From positions 1-64,000 of the forward strand of contig JAKAIE010000001.1 in NCBI GenBank assembly GCA_021814475.1: 64,000 bases of DNA, read 5' to 3'. Of this stretch, positions 1-10,004 are shown piece by piece. A model generated the notes under the pieces. The model was not told the origin of the DNA, did no database searches, and worked only from the letters and a program-made list of their open reading frames with translations. Both the position numbers and the translations under genes were made by a program. Source of the DNA: Nitrospirota bacterium (GTDB lineage Bacteria > Nitrospirota > Thermodesulfovibrionia > Thermodesulfovibrionales > UBA6898). Each line of letters opens with the position of its first letter. The stretch's first letter is position 1.

Positions 1-2
1 CG

Positions 3-125
3 GCAATCAAGGAGTATCTAGAAAATCATAATCAGAATCCTCGGGTGTTTTCATGGACCGCACCTGCAGAAAAGATTCTGACCAAAATAGCTAAATGTAA
101 AGAAGCGTTGGAGACACTACACTAG
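3..125 (+). CDS. IS630-family transposase, C-terminal end (runs off left edge)
   Basis: An open frame entering from the left edge encodes the last 40 residues of a DDE transposase. The tail carries YLENHNQNPRVFSWTAPAE followed by a helix with ILTKIAKCKEAL, which resembles the IS630-family C-terminus (a YN-x-NP-x-PFxWT block followed by an AExIL helix). The catalytic residues lie outside the window, so activity cannot be judged. Its stop codon ends one base before the GTG start of the next gene, so the element abuts the polysaccharide cluster directly. Family assignment is by eye. Confidence 0.7.
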   Translation, partial: AIKEYLENHNQNPRVFSWTAPAEKILTKIAKCKEALETLH

Positions 126-1343
126 GTGAAGAGCCCTGCTATTGTTGTAGTTGGGTATAATAGGCCGGAAGCTTTGTCGCGACTTCTAATGTCTCTATCT
201 GAGGCTAACTTTGATGGGGCCAGTGTACCTTTAATAATAAGTATTGATCAAAATGATAATGCGGGTGTAGCTAAGATCGCCGATGACTTTAGGTGGAACT
301 ATGGTGAAAAAATTGTCAATGTCCACCCCAAAAGGTTAGGATTACGCAAACATATAATAAGTTGTGGTAATTTGGCCCTTCAATATGGCAGTGCTATTGT
401 TTTAGAGGATGATCTTTTTGTTTCTCCCAATTTTTATATGTTTGCAAAAGCAGCCATTGCTTTTTATGAGAAAGAAGACAAAATTGCTGGCATATCTCTC
501 TATTCTCATTTATGGAACGTTAATTGTTCGCGTCCTTTCGTTCCGGCTGATGATGGCATGGATGCTTACTTTCTCCAGTTTGCCCAATCATGGGGGCAAG
601 TGTGGACAGCTTCAATGTGGCGGAGTTTTATTGATTGGTACAATGATAACGCCGCTGATATACAAGATGAGCCCGATCTGCCACAGACAGTTGTTCATTG
701 GCCTGATACATCTTGGTTGAAATATTTTATCAAATATCTGGTCAGAACAAACCGTTATTTTGTTTACCCAAGAATCTCTCTCACGACAAATTTCGGAGAT
801 CGAGGTCAACACTCGAAAGTAGTATCCTCCAGTTATCAAGTGCCGTTATTATTGGGCGATAAGAAGGACTACAAGTTTCCTAAGTATGATATTAATGCTG
901 TAATTTACGACGTCTTTTTTGAAAGGGCTGAACTTGGTGCCGCCTTAGGGGTACTGGAGGAAGAATTATGCGTTGATTTATATTCGTCGAAGGGTAATAA
1001 TCTGGGACGGCGATATTGGTTGACAATGACCACTGCAAATTACAGGGTTCACTCAAGCTACGGACTTAGGATGAGGCCACATGAGGTAAATATAATATAT
1101 GGGATAAAAGGTGATGATATTTATTGCTATGATACAACCTGCATTTATGACGAATCTAAGAATAAACGCCTTATAACAAAATCAAAAATTAATCGAATAG
1201 CTTATGAATTGCGCGATACGAAAAGGGCGGATATTTGGGTGCATGGAATTGTGCATCTAAGAAAGCTCGTTGCAAGTGCCATTAAGAAGGTTTGTATACT
1301 AACAAGGATAATCGATGGGGCTGACTTCAAGCTAAAGAAATGA
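126..1343 (+). CDS. GT2-like glycosyltransferase
   Basis: A 405-residue cytoplasmic sugar transferase, probably of the GT-A fold. The N-terminus (AIVVVGYNRPEALSRLL) is the usual beta-strand plus YNRP nucleotide-sugar entry motif, and VLEDDLFVSPNF around residues 92-103 holds the acidic metal-binding dyad. No long membrane segment is evident. The GTG start lies directly after the transposase stop and has no clear ribosome binding site, so the native upstream region may have been replaced by the insertion element. The gene is AT-rich, like the next two. It probably adds one residue of the surface polysaccharide; donor and acceptor cannot be read from sequence. Confidence 0.75.
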   Translation: MKSPAIVVVGYNRPEALSRLLMSLSEANFDGASVPLIISIDQNDNAGVAKIADDFRWNYGEKIVNVHPKRLGLRKHIISCGNLALQYGSAIVLEDDLFVSPNFYMFAKAAIAFYEKEDKIAGISLYSHLWNVNCSRPFVPADDGMDAYFLQFAQSWGQVWTASMWRSFIDWYNDNAADIQDEPDLPQTVVHWPDTSWLKYFIKYLVRTNRYFVYPRISLTTNFGDRGQHSKVVSSSYQVPLLLGDKKDYKFPKYDINAVIYDVFFERAELGAALGVLEEELCVDLYSSKGNNLGRRYWLTMTTANYRVHSSYGLRMRPHEVNIIYGIKGDDIYCYDTTCIYDESKNKRLITKSKINRIAYELRDTKRADIWVHGIVHLRKLVASAIKKVCILTRIIDGADFKLKK

Positions 1344-1378
1344 AGTAGGGAAAGAGGGAAATAATTATCAACATTAAT

Positions 1379-2629
1379 ATGCATGAATCAAATGAAAAGG
1401 ATCTTTCCATTTCTTTTTTGGGGTGCGTGTTTGATGAGAAGTTGGCAGATTATGTCATTAATAATGATCACAACTTCCCCCAATTAGCTGCCAACAAATT
1501 AGGCTGGCTGTTCATTAACGGGCTTGAGCATTATTACGAGGGATTGCTTAGCGTTTTTAGTGTTATCAATGTTAGCAGCTATCCAGGGTTTTCAGATTTA
1601 TTGATATGCAAAGGACACACACAAACATCTAAGGGCAGTAATTTAATTTATATTCCATATATAAATATAAAACTTATTAAGCACTTAATAATTGCTATCA
1701 GTTCCTTTTTCCTATTAGCAAGGTGGGCAGTTAAATCAAAAAGTAGAAATAAGATTTTAGTCGTTTATTCTATGTATGCTCCATTCCCTGTTGTCTCTCG
1801 GGTATTATCTCTTTGCTTTCGGGTAAAATCCATATTGATAGTTCCCGATCTTCCCGAGCATATGAGAATTGGGGTCCCAACACCGTGGTATCTAAAAATG
1901 TTATTACGCATTAATCGCTGGCAACTTTATTTATTTGGTCGTTTGTTTGACGGCTATATTTTTTTAACAAAGTTCATGACTGAGGGCTTTAATGTTCAGC
2001 CCGATAGATATGAGATTATCGAGGGTTGTGTTGATTCTCTACCTGGCTACAATTCTCATGAGTCAGAAAATTCGATCAATGGGGGACAGCGTATTTTGCT
2101 TTATGCCGGTCAACTAAATGCAGCATATGGCGTGAGGATCCTTCTATTGGCTTTTACTAGTCTGCAAAATCCCGACTATAGACTTTGGATCTGTGGCAGT
2201 GGGCCAATGCGGGAAGAGGTCCTTAGATTCTGCGATATGGATAAACGAATTAAATATTATGGCGTAATTACAAATGACGAGGTAAACAGTCTGTGTCGCA
2301 AGGCCACAGCTTTGATAAATCCCAGAACTGCCGATGGCACCTTCACTAAATACTCCTTCCCATCTAAAATTCTCGAATATTTGAAATCCGGAAAACCCAC
2401 TATAATCTGTAGACTTGAAGGGATTCCCGAGGAATATTACAGCCACACGTATGTCGTTGAAGATCAAAATGAGGCCGGTTTCTCCAAAGCGATAGATTTG
2501 GTCTTATCAAAGCCTGCTGATGAGCTTACTGCGTTTGGTCGAAATTCGCAAAAATGGGTACAAAAAAATAAAAATAATTTGGTGCAAGTGAATAAGATCA
2601 TCAAAATAATCAATAAAATCATTAGGTAA
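1379..2629 (+). CDS. GT4-family (group 1) glycosyltransferase
   Basis: A 416-residue retaining glycosyltransferase of the GT-B fold. The C-terminal half has ILLYAGQLNAAYGVRILL (about residues 237-254), LWICGSGPMREEV, the YYGVITNDEV segment and a KYSFPSKILEYLKSGKPTI nucleotide-binding region, a typical group 1 layout. A hydrophobic stretch near residues 100-115 may associate with the membrane. It follows the previous gene by 35 bp and precedes the DUF4091 gene by 34 bp, so the three are likely co-transcribed. The composition is AT-rich, typical of O-antigen genes gained by transfer. The sugar is unknown. Confidence 0.8.
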   Translation: MHESNEKDLSISFLGCVFDEKLADYVINNDHNFPQLAANKLGWLFINGLEHYYEGLLSVFSVINVSSYPGFSDLLICKGHTQTSKGSNLIYIPYINIKLIKHLIIAISSFFLLARWAVKSKSRNKILVVYSMYAPFPVVSRVLSLCFRVKSILIVPDLPEHMRIGVPTPWYLKMLLRINRWQLYLFGRLFDGYIFLTKFMTEGFNVQPDRYEIIEGCVDSLPGYNSHESENSINGGQRILLYAGQLNAAYGVRILLLAFTSLQNPDYRLWICGSGPMREEVLRFCDMDKRIKYYGVITNDEVNSLCRKATALINPRTADGTFTKYSFPSKILEYLKSGKPTIICRLEGIPEEYYSHTYVVEDQNEAGFSKAIDLVLSKPADELTAFGRNSQKWVQKNKNNLVQVNKIIKIINKIIR

Positions 2630-2663
2630 ATCTGAGCGGTCATTTTTGGGGAATCCATAAACA

Positions 2664-4859
2664 ATGAATTATGTTAGCGTAATATTCCTGATATTTTTCT
2701 GTTCAATATGGACATTGGTGTCTTCATGTGCCGCTGCAACAAATCTTGCACTTAACAAATCCTATTCTGTTTCAATTCAGCATAACTATAGGCTTACAGC
2801 TCCTGCTACCGATAAAACCTCACTTACGGATGGCAAATATACAAGCGGACATTTCTGGACACAAAAATCAACCGTCGGCTGGCAGGGGATCAAGAATTTG
2901 GAGATTATGATTGATCTTGAGAAGATTTCGACCATCGATAGTTTATCCTTCAGTACAGCGAGAGGTACCCGTGGGGATGTTCATTTTCCGTCACATATTG
3001 TCGTTTTCACAGGTCCGGACAAAGAGCATCTGTTATATGTGGGTGATATCGCAAAAGATTCAGATAGTCATCCAGTGGCATATGAGACAAAACGACTGCC
3101 GCTGAATAGAATCGGAGCTAGAGGAAGATATGTCCTGCTAGAGATAGAGGTGAAGGGCTATTATCTGTTCTGTGATGAAATAGAGGTGCTTGAGGGCGAA
3201 CATAACAGTGGCAGAACCGGTAACTTGTCCATAAATGACGCGCGCAAATTGGCGCAACAAATTGTCAGGCTGGATAACGAAAAAAATATCCTTGCCAACC
3301 TATTAGGTCAGCTACAGAAGAGCCTGGGGTCCCAATTAACCGATCGTGTAGTAAAGCATAAAGAGGAAATATCCAATATGCAGGATGCTGAAGCGTTTGA
3401 AGCTGAAATCCTTAAGCTTAGAGGGGCTGCATTGCGCTCTCAATTTCCCGGCAGGCAAATTCTGGTGAAAAATATCTCCCCTTGGGGTCCCTTATCACCG
3501 GTGTCATTATCCGCCGGACGATCGTCCGATGTAATTTCTCTTACAATTCCGCGGGGTGGTTATGAGAATACAGCGTTATTGATAACAAATCTTTCAGCTG
3601 GCTTTCGACAGATATCTTTGTCATTGGATAGGTTACATGAAAAGGCTCCTGAATTGTCTCTGTATGAAGCTCCATTTATCAAGAACGCCGCAATGCAGTA
3701 TGTCCCGGACCCCTTAGTTCCTGTTAAGGGTGGATTCGACTTGCGGTCCGGTGAATCGCGTATGATCTTTCTCACGGCAAGGGGCAGGCGCCCGGGCACG
3801 TGGCAGAGTAGATTGAAAGTTGGCAGCGGAGATGGCGTCACTTATGTCCCCGTAAACATCCGGGTAGCTAACGTTGCCTTGCCACCAAGTCTCGTGCTTA
3901 ACTCGGTAAACTGGAGTTATTTGGATTTCAAGCTTATAAAGGACCGGGACGAGGCGGCGGTAAAAGACTTGGCGATACACCATACAAGTATCCTTGTTGT
4001 GCCCCCTACACACATACCAATGGCTTCGCCTGACAAAACTCTCGACTTCAGTAATTTCAAGAGGTATCTAAAGCTACATGAGAAAGTTAAAAAAGTTCTG
4101 CTTTTTATGGATTATCGGCAGGAACATGTTAGGACTTTCGGCAGCAGTTGTAAATTTCTTGATGAGCGCTGGAAGGCTGCGTTTCGGAACTGGTATAACG
4201 GGCTGATGAAGGCTGCTGATGAGGTGGAGATAAAGCGGAAGCAGATTTACCTGTATCCGTATGATGAGATGCATGATGAAGAAATTGGCCAGTTTATTTC
4301 TTTCGGTAGATGGGCAAAAAAGGAAATTCCAGGCATTCAGCTGTATGCTACGCTTAGCGTTAAGGAGTCGCTGAGGGCGCTCCCCTATCTTGATATAGCC
4401 CAGTTCATCAATGACGAAACCATACTCAATAGAATAGGAAATTATGCGGGCGAAAAGTGGATCTATGATTGTAAAGGACCTGCGAAGTCCCTCTCTCCGT
4501 ACGGCTATTACCGCCTCATGGCATGGAAGGCCTATCTCCGTGGGTATACTGGCATTGGTTTTTGGGCTTACGCTGATGCAGGTTGGGGTGATAATCCCGG
4601 CACTGCCTGGGATGATTTTGACGGTAAGAACCCTGATTATGCCGTTATCTATGAGGGGCCGAATAACACCATCATTTCCAGCCGCCGGTGGGAGGCCTGG
4701 CGCATGGGGATTGAGGACTACGAACTTCTTGCTATGTATTCAAAGGCCAAAGGGGAGGGAGTTGCGAAGGCTCTTGCAAAAAGCGTATTGGACAATCCGC
4801 AGGACACTACAAAGGCAGACGAGGTCAGAAGAAGAATTCTGTTAGAGCTGTCTCAATAA
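2664..4859 (+). CDS. Exported discoidin-like / DUF4091 (glycoside-hydrolase-like) protein
   Basis: A 731-residue protein with an N-terminal hydrophobic signal (residues 1-24, ending SSCAAA; the SSC could also be a weak lipobox). Residues about 30-180 resemble an F5/8 type C carbohydrate-binding domain (LTDGKYTSG, DLEKISTIDSLSFST). A helical linker follows at 190-260. The C-terminal third resembles DUF4091, a TIM-barrel-like glycosidase relative, with YPYDEMHDEE near 535 and YYRLMAWKAYLRGYTGIGFW near 630. It likely binds or trims extracellular polysaccharide, and its location among glycosyltransferases supports that. No enzymatic activity can be assigned with certainty. Confidence 0.65.
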   Translation: MNYVSVIFLIFFCSIWTLVSSCAAATNLALNKSYSVSIQHNYRLTAPATDKTSLTDGKYTSGHFWTQKSTVGWQGIKNLEIMIDLEKISTIDSLSFSTARGTRGDVHFPSHIVVFTGPDKEHLLYVGDIAKDSDSHPVAYETKRLPLNRIGARGRYVLLEIEVKGYYLFCDEIEVLEGEHNSGRTGNLSINDARKLAQQIVRLDNEKNILANLLGQLQKSLGSQLTDRVVKHKEEISNMQDAEAFEAEILKLRGAALRSQFPGRQILVKNISPWGPLSPVSLSAGRSSDVISLTIPRGGYENTALLITNLSAGFRQISLSLDRLHEKAPELSLYEAPFIKNAAMQYVPDPLVPVKGGFDLRSGESRMIFLTARGRRPGTWQSRLKVGSGDGVTYVPVNIRVANVALPPSLVLNSVNWSYLDFKLIKDRDEAAVKDLAIHHTSILVVPPTHIPMASPDKTLDFSNFKRYLKLHEKVKKVLLFMDYRQEHVRTFGSSCKFLDERWKAAFRNWYNGLMKAADEVEIKRKQIYLYPYDEMHDEEIGQFISFGRWAKKEIPGIQLYATLSVKESLRALPYLDIAQFINDETILNRIGNYAGEKWIYDCKGPAKSLSPYGYYRLMAWKAYLRGYTGIGFWAYADAGWGDNPGTAWDDFDGKNPDYAVIYEGPNNTIISSRRWEAWRMGIEDYELLAMYSKAKGEGVAKALAKSVLDNPQDTTKADEVRRRILLELSQ

Positions 4860-4929
4860 GACCTTGTTATCCGCTGATTCTGGCTGTGACGATAGGGTAT
4901 AATATTTCAATTTTCTTGGGAGGGGATAC

Positions 4930-5946
4930 ATGTTCGATAACAAGACACTTCTAATCACAGGGGGGACAGGTTCATTCGGGAATGCCGTTCTTCGACGCTT
5001 CCTGGACACAGAAATCAAACAGATCCGCATCTTCAGCCGCGACGAAAAGAAACAGGAAGACCTCAGGATCAAGTTAAAGAACGATAAGGTCAAATTCTTC
5101 ATCGGGGATGTCCGCAATTACGACAGCATCAGAGCCGCAATGGAGGGCGTTGACTACGTCTTTCACGCTGCAGCCTTAAAACAGGTCCCCTCCTGCGAGT
5201 TCTATCCAATGGAGGCGGTCAGGACAAACGTATTGGGCGCTGAAAACGTTCTTAACTCTGCGGTCGCTGCCAATGTCAAGAAAGTCATCGTCCTGAGCAC
5301 TGACAAGGCCGTCTATCCCATCAATGCCATGGGCCTCTCCAAGGCGATGATGGAAAAGCTGATGGTCGCCAAGTCCAGGATGACCGATCCCGATAAGACA
5401 ATCCTCTGCGCTACGCGCTACGGAAACGTCATGGCCTCCCGGGGTTCTGTTATCCCTCTTTTCGTGAGCCAGATAAAAGAGGGCAAGCCCCTCACTGTCA
5501 CCGATCCCAACATGACCCGCTTCCTGATGTCCATAGAGGATGCTGTGGATCTTGTCCTGTATGCCTTTAACAATGCAAAGCAGGGCGACCTTTTTGTCCA
5601 GAAGGCGCCAGCCTCTACGATCGCTGACCTGGCAGCTGCAATAAAAGGGCTGATGAACCGGGACAATGAGGTGAAGATCATCGGCACGCGGCACGGGGAA
5701 AAGCTCTACGAGACGCTCGTGACAAGAGAAGAGCTTGCGAAGGCAGAGGACCTGGGGGGGTATTACAGGGTCCCTGTTGACGGGAGAGACCTGAACTATA
5801 ACAAGTACTTCATAGAGGGCGAAGAGCAGGTCTCCCATACAGAGGACTATAATTCTCACAACACGCGCCGCCTGAATGTCCAGGAGGTGAAGGATCTTCT
5901 GTCAGGGCTTTATTACATGAAGCAGGAACTGGAAAGCTGGAAATGA
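4930..5946 (+). CDS. fnlA: UDP-GlcNAc 4,6-dehydratase/5-epimerase (FnlA/WbjB/CapE type)
   Basis: A 338-residue short-chain dehydrogenase for the first step of UDP-N-acetyl-L-fucosamine synthesis. It has the NAD motif TGGTGSFG at residues 10-17, then DVRNYDSIRAAMEGVDYVFHAAALKQVP, and the family catalytic stretch STDKAVYPINAMGLSKAMME, where Met stands at the usual Tyr position as is normal for this family. Length matches known FnlA/CapE. GGAGGGG sits upstream of the ATG. It overlaps the next gene by 4 bp, and the order A, B, cupin, C supports the pathway call. Confidence 0.9.
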   Translation: MFDNKTLLITGGTGSFGNAVLRRFLDTEIKQIRIFSRDEKKQEDLRIKLKNDKVKFFIGDVRNYDSIRAAMEGVDYVFHAAALKQVPSCEFYPMEAVRTNVLGAENVLNSAVAANVKKVIVLSTDKAVYPINAMGLSKAMMEKLMVAKSRMTDPDKTILCATRYGNVMASRGSVIPLFVSQIKEGKPLTVTDPNMTRFLMSIEDAVDLVLYAFNNAKQGDLFVQKAPASTIADLAAAIKGLMNRDNEVKIIGTRHGEKLYETLVTREELAKAEDLGGYYRVPVDGRDLNYNKYFIEGEEQVSHTEDYNSHNTRRLNVQEVKDLLSGLYYMKQELESWK

Positions 5947-7076
5947 GCGCTCAGAATATCCTCATAACCGGTGCAAGGGGGTTTATTGGGAAGAACCTTG
6001 TTGCCTCACTCAGGCGTAACGAAGATGTCGTGATCAGGACCTTTGATGTTGATGACGATATCGCGTCTCTTGAAGAGAGAGTTCTTCAGGCTGACTTTAT
6101 ATATCACCTTGCCGGGGTTAACCGGCCTCAGGACCCTGCCGAGTTCAGGACAGGAAATGCTGACTCGACAGCCTCAATCGTGTCTGTCCTTGAGAAGGCA
6201 GGAAGGAAAGTGCCGATACTCCTGACCTCTTCAATCCAGGCTGAACGGGATAACCCCTATGGTGCAAGCAAGAAGGCCGCCGAAGAGATCCTCTCCGATT
6301 ACAGCGGGCGTACCGGAGCTCCGGTGTATATTTATCGTCTGCCAGGCGTATTCGGGAAGTGGTCACGGCCCAACTATAACACAGTTGTTGCGACATTCTG
6401 TCACAATATCGCACGCGGCCTGGAGATACAGATATCTGATCCTAATAATGAAATAGAGCTGGTCTATATAGATGATGTCATCAGGCATTTTATAAGCCAT
6501 TTGAGCGTATCAAACGAAGCCGGTGCAGGCAGGTCATTCTATACCGTCGACACGACCTTTAAGGTCACGCTCGGAGATCTCGCCTCCAGGATATACAGTC
6601 TGAGGGATATGAGGAGAACACTCAGGGTCCCTGACCTGTCGAACTATTTCATGAGATGCCTGAATGCCACCTACCTTTCATTTCTGGATACAAGGGAATT
6701 CTCTTATCCGGTTGATCTCAAACACGACGATAGAGGGTGGCTTTTCGAGCTGATCAAGTCAGAGCATTTCGGACAGATATTTGTATCACGGACATTAAAG
6801 GGCATCACGCGCGGCAACCACTACCACGACAGCAAGATAGAGAAGTTTTGCGTCATTCAGGGGAAGGCGGCTATAAGGTTCAGGCATATCCTGAGCAACG
6901 AATTGATCGAGTATCGGGTCTCTGATGAGAAGATCGAAGTGGTTGACATTCCGCCGGGATACACGCATCATATCGAAAACCTGTCTGACGGGGAGATGAT
7001 CTGCCTGTTCTGGGCGAATCAGATTTTTGATCCGGGGAATCCGGATACATATTTTTGCGATGTTTTCAGGAGATAG
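5943..7076 (+). CDS. fnlB: UDP-sugar 4-reductase/epimerase with cupin tail (FnlB/WbjC/CapF type)
   Basis: A 377-residue bifunctional protein. The N-terminal Rossmann domain has ITGARGFIGKNL and the NPYGASKKAAEE catalytic Tyr-x-x-x-Lys. The C-terminal cupin (about residues 260-377) has GITRGNHYHDSKIEKFCVIQG and a THHIENLSDGE metal-binding motif. Together they turn the FnlA product into UDP-N-acetyl-L-pneumosamine, the second step to UDP-L-FucNAc. The length and the fused cupin match CapF. It is translationally coupled to fnlA by the overlap and followed 3 bp later by a separate cupin gene. Confidence 0.9.
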   Translation: MSAQNILITGARGFIGKNLVASLRRNEDVVIRTFDVDDDIASLEERVLQADFIYHLAGVNRPQDPAEFRTGNADSTASIVSVLEKAGRKVPILLTSSIQAERDNPYGASKKAAEEILSDYSGRTGAPVYIYRLPGVFGKWSRPNYNTVVATFCHNIARGLEIQISDPNNEIELVYIDDVIRHFISHLSVSNEAGAGRSFYTVDTTFKVTLGDLASRIYSLRDMRRTLRVPDLSNYFMRCLNATYLSFLDTREFSYPVDLKHDDRGWLFELIKSEHFGQIFVSRTLKGITRGNHYHDSKIEKFCVIQGKAAIRFRHILSNELIEYRVSDEKIEVVDIPPGYTHHIENLSDGEMICLFWANQIFDPGNPDTYFCDVFRR

Positions 7077-7079
7077 GCA

Positions 7080-7568
7080 ATGCAGGGCAAAGTAAAACTG
7101 ATATCAGCCGAACTGATCAGGGAAGTCGCAGACCAGGCCGCCGTAAACCCACGGTGCAGGCAGAACTACAATTTTCACGATAGCCCCGATGACATCTGCC
7201 AGCGTCTGTTGAATGCAATGGAACCGGGTTCGTACATTCAGCCGCACCGCCACGCAATCAACCCGAAGCCCGAAATGTTTCTTGCGGTTGCAGGCAGGCT
7301 AGGACTGATTCTGTTCAGCGACAGGGGTGAGATAACCGCTACGCATGAGCTTGCGCCGTCCGGCAGACTTCTGGGGGTGGAAATTCCGTCCGGCCTCTGG
7401 CATACCGTGATTTCTCTTGAAAAGGGATCTGTGTTTCTTGAAGTGAAGCCTGGGCCGTACATACCGCTCAGCGGCCAGGATTTTGCCGCTTGGGCGCCAG
7501 CCGGCGGCGAGCCTGCCGCAACTGCCTATCTGGAAACACTGCATGCGGCGTTCGGTCGTGCCGGATAA
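7080..7568 (+). CDS. wbuC: WbuC-family cupin-fold metalloprotein
   Basis: A 162-residue single-domain cupin. MEPGSYIQPHRHAINPKPEM carries the first histidine cluster and GVEIPSGLWHTVISLEKGS the second, as in the WbuC family found in FucNAc O-antigen clusters of E. coli, where its precise role is unsettled. Here it lies between fnlB and fnlC instead of after wbuB. The 3-bp gap from fnlB and 21-bp gap to fnlC indicate one operon. A small-molecule isomerase or a regulator are alternatives. Confidence 0.75.
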   Translation: MQGKVKLISAELIREVADQAAVNPRCRQNYNFHDSPDDICQRLLNAMEPGSYIQPHRHAINPKPEMFLAVAGRLGLILFSDRGEITATHELAPSGRLLGVEIPSGLWHTVISLEKGSVFLEVKPGPYIPLSGQDFAAWAPAGGEPAATAYLETLHAAFGRAG

Positions 7569-7589
7569 ACAGAAAGATTGAGGTATCCA

Positions 7590-8717
7590 GTGAAAAAAAT
7601 AAAAGTCATGACAGTTGTGGGCACCAGGCCCGAGATAATCCGGCTTTCACGAGTACTGGCTGTGCTCGACAGAGATACGGATCATGTCCTTGTGCATACG
7701 GGCCAGAACTATGATTATGAGCTGAACGAAATCTTCTTCAATGACCTGGGAATACGGAAACCCGATTATTTCCTGGATGCTGCAGGCACAAATGCAGCAG
7801 AGACGATCGGCAACACCATAAGCAGGATAGACCCTGTCCTCGAAAAGGAGGTGCCTGAGGCGTTCCTTGTGCTCGGTGACACAAACAGTTGTCTCGCTTC
7901 CATACCTGCAAAGCGCAGGAAGATCCCGATATTCCATATGGAGGCCGGCAATCGCTGCTTTGATCAGCGCGTGCCTGAAGAGACTAACCGGAAGATCGTA
8001 GATCATATAAGCGACATAAATCTTACCTACAGCGATATAGCCCGGGAGTACCTGTTGAGGGAAGGGCTGCCGCCCGACAGGATAATCAAGACCGGAAGCC
8101 CGATGTTCGAGGTCCTGAACCACTACCGCCAAAAGATAGATTCATCAACCGTACATAAAGACCTGAACCTTACAGACCGGGACTACTTTGTTGTGAGCGC
8201 CCACCGCGAGGAGAACATCGAGCCAGAGAAGAACATACTCAAGCTCGTTGGCATCCTGAACAGCATAGCTGAAAATTATGGGAAGCGTGTCATCGTCTCT
8301 ACCCATCCGAGGACCCGCAAGCGTGTCGAAGGGCTTGGGGTCAATTTCCATGAGAAGATCGAACTCCTGAAGCCGCTCGGGCTGACAGACTACGTCCATC
8401 TTCAGCTGCACGCGCAGGCGGTCCTTTCGGACAGTGGCACGATCAACGAGGAGTCGTCTATCCTCAACTTCCCCGCCCTAAATATCCGTGAGGCCCATGA
8501 GAGGCCGGAGGGCATGGAAGAGGGCGCTGTGATGATGACCGGTCTGGAGTTGGAGAGGGTTCTTCAGGGGCTTGAGATCCTGAAGAACCAGCCGCGAGGC
8601 GAGGACCGGATGCTGCGACGGGTTGCCGATTACAGCATGCCTAATGTATCTGAAAAGGTGCTCAGGATAATAATCAGCTATACGGACTACATCAACAGAA
8701 ACGTCTGGAAGAAATAA
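7590..8717 (+). CDS. fnlC: UDP-N-acetyl sugar 2-epimerase (FnlC/WbjD/CapG type)
   Basis: A 375-residue WecB-like non-hydrolysing 2-epimerase giving UDP-L-FucNAc, the last step of the pathway. Motifs: [15 protein letters not shown] at the N-terminus, [35 protein letters not shown], and the nucleotide-binding [19 protein letters not shown] near the C-terminus. The GTG at 7590 is preferred over an upstream TTG at 7578 because GAGG lies about 6 bp before it and the protein then begins [15 protein letters not shown], as in homologues. Confidence 0.9.
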   Translation: MKKIKVMTVVGTRPEIIRLSRVLAVLDRDTDHVLVHTGQNYDYELNEIFFNDLGIRKPDYFLDAAGTNAAETIGNTISRIDPVLEKEVPEAFLVLGDTNSCLASIPAKRRKIPIFHMEAGNRCFDQRVPEETNRKIVDHISDINLTYSDIAREYLLREGLPPDRIIKTGSPMFEVLNHYRQKIDSSTVHKDLNLTDRDYFVVSAHREENIEPEKNILKLVGILNSIAENYGKRVIVSTHPRTRKRVEGLGVNFHEKIELLKPLGLTDYVHLQLHAQAVLSDSGTINEESSILNFPALNIREAHERPEGMEEGAVMMTGLELERVLQGLEILKNQPRGEDRMLRRVADYSMPNVSEKVLRIIISYTDYINRNVWKK

Positions 8718-8780
8718 TGGCTAATATTTGAGTTTGTGCATTTGGTCCAGATTTATATATGGCACAACGGTAAATACAGA

Positions 8781-10004
8781 ATGCGAATTTTAATGATAAC
8801 TCAACTATTTCAGCCGGAACCAAATCATCTGAAGGGACTTGCCTTTGCTAAGGAGTTGGTTCGACAAGGGCATGAAGTCGAGGTCCTTACAGGCTTCCCG
8901 AACTATCCGGGTGGACAAATCTATCCTGGTTATCGACAGCGTATCTGGCAAAGGGAAACTACGGATGGTATTTCGATTATCCGCGTTCCATTATATCCGG
9001 ATCACAGTAGTTCGGGGCTACGGAGAATACTCTGCTATATCAGTCTTGCATTTTCTGCCAGTATCCCGGGGCTTTTTCTGGTGCGAAAGCCGGATGTAGT
9101 ACATGTATATCAGGGGCCCGCAACCCTTGCTCTGCCTGCAATTATTCTTCGCTTGCTGAGAAAGGTTCCATATGTTCTTGACGTTCAGGACCTTTGGCCA
9201 GAGAGCGTCACAAGTTCTGGCATGCTCAAATCAAGATTTTTGACATCTGCTCTAACTAAGTGGTGTGATTTTGCGAATCGGTTGGCTGCAAAAATTGTTG
9301 TTCTTTCACCAGGATATAAAGAGACGCTTATAAATCGGGGAGTTTCAGCCACAAAGGTCGATATTGTTTATAATTGGTGCGACGAAAGTCAGGTTCATAA
9401 GACAGACGGTGTTACGGTTTCAGTTGATCATTTAGGATTTGAAGGCCGATTCTCAGTTGTTTATGCTGGAAATCTTGGCCGAGTTCAGGCACTCGATTCT
9501 GTTCTCGAGGCAGCAGAGCTGCTTAGCAATGATTATCCTGATGTTATTTTTGTGTTTGTTGGTGACGGAGTTGATGCCCTGAGACTTAAAGAACTTGCGA
9601 ATGCTAAGAAGTTGAAAAATGTGCTTTTCGTGCCACGGCAGCCGGTTTCAGAAATAGGTAGCATACTTCGAAGGGCAGCTGCACTTCTTATTCATCTTCA
9701 AGATGATCCTCTTTGCAGAGTGGGTATTCCACAAAAAACGCAGGCATATCTTGCTATGGGGCGACCCCTCATAGCCGCTGTCAGAGGGAATGCGGCATCA
9801 TTGGTTGAAGAGTCAAAGGCGGGAGTTACCTGTGAACCGACAAATCCCGAAAGTATTGCAGCGGCTGTTATACGACTCAGAAATATGCCGGAGAACGAGA
9901 GGGCCGGAATGGGAAATAATGGTTTGAAATATTACGAAGAATATCTGTCATTTTCTGTAGGGGTACAAAAAATGAATGAGCTATTGAGCGAAGCCGCCTC
10001 ATGA
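8781..10004 (+). CDS. wbuB: WbuB-like GT4 glycosyltransferase (probable L-FucNAc transferase)
   Basis: A 407-residue retaining glycosyltransferase. The start at 8781 gives MRILMITQLFQPEPNHLKG, which aligns with WbuB proteins; an upstream in-frame GTG at 8736 would add 15 atypical residues. Domains: GT4 N-terminal with GFPNYPGG and DVQDLWPESV, C-terminal with VVYAGNLGRVQALDSVLEAA and GDGVDALRLKELA. It follows the FnlABC genes as in E. coli FucNAc clusters, so transfer of FucNAc is a reasonable inference. The gene is more AT-rich than the fnl genes, indicating a mosaic cluster. Confidence 0.8.
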   Translation: MRILMITQLFQPEPNHLKGLAFAKELVRQGHEVEVLTGFPNYPGGQIYPGYRQRIWQRETTDGISIIRVPLYPDHSSSGLRRILCYISLAFSASIPGLFLVRKPDVVHVYQGPATLALPAIILRLLRKVPYVLDVQDLWPESVTSSGMLKSRFLTSALTKWCDFANRLAAKIVVLSPGYKETLINRGVSATKVDIVYNWCDESQVHKTDGVTVSVDHLGFEGRFSVVYAGNLGRVQALDSVLEAAELLSNDYPDVIFVFVGDGVDALRLKELANAKKLKNVLFVPRQPVSEIGSILRRAAALLIHLQDDPLCRVGIPQKTQAYLAMGRPLIAAVRGNAASLVEESKAGVTCEPTNPESIAAAVIRLRNMPENERAGMGNNGLKYYEEYLSFSVGVQKMNELLSEAAS

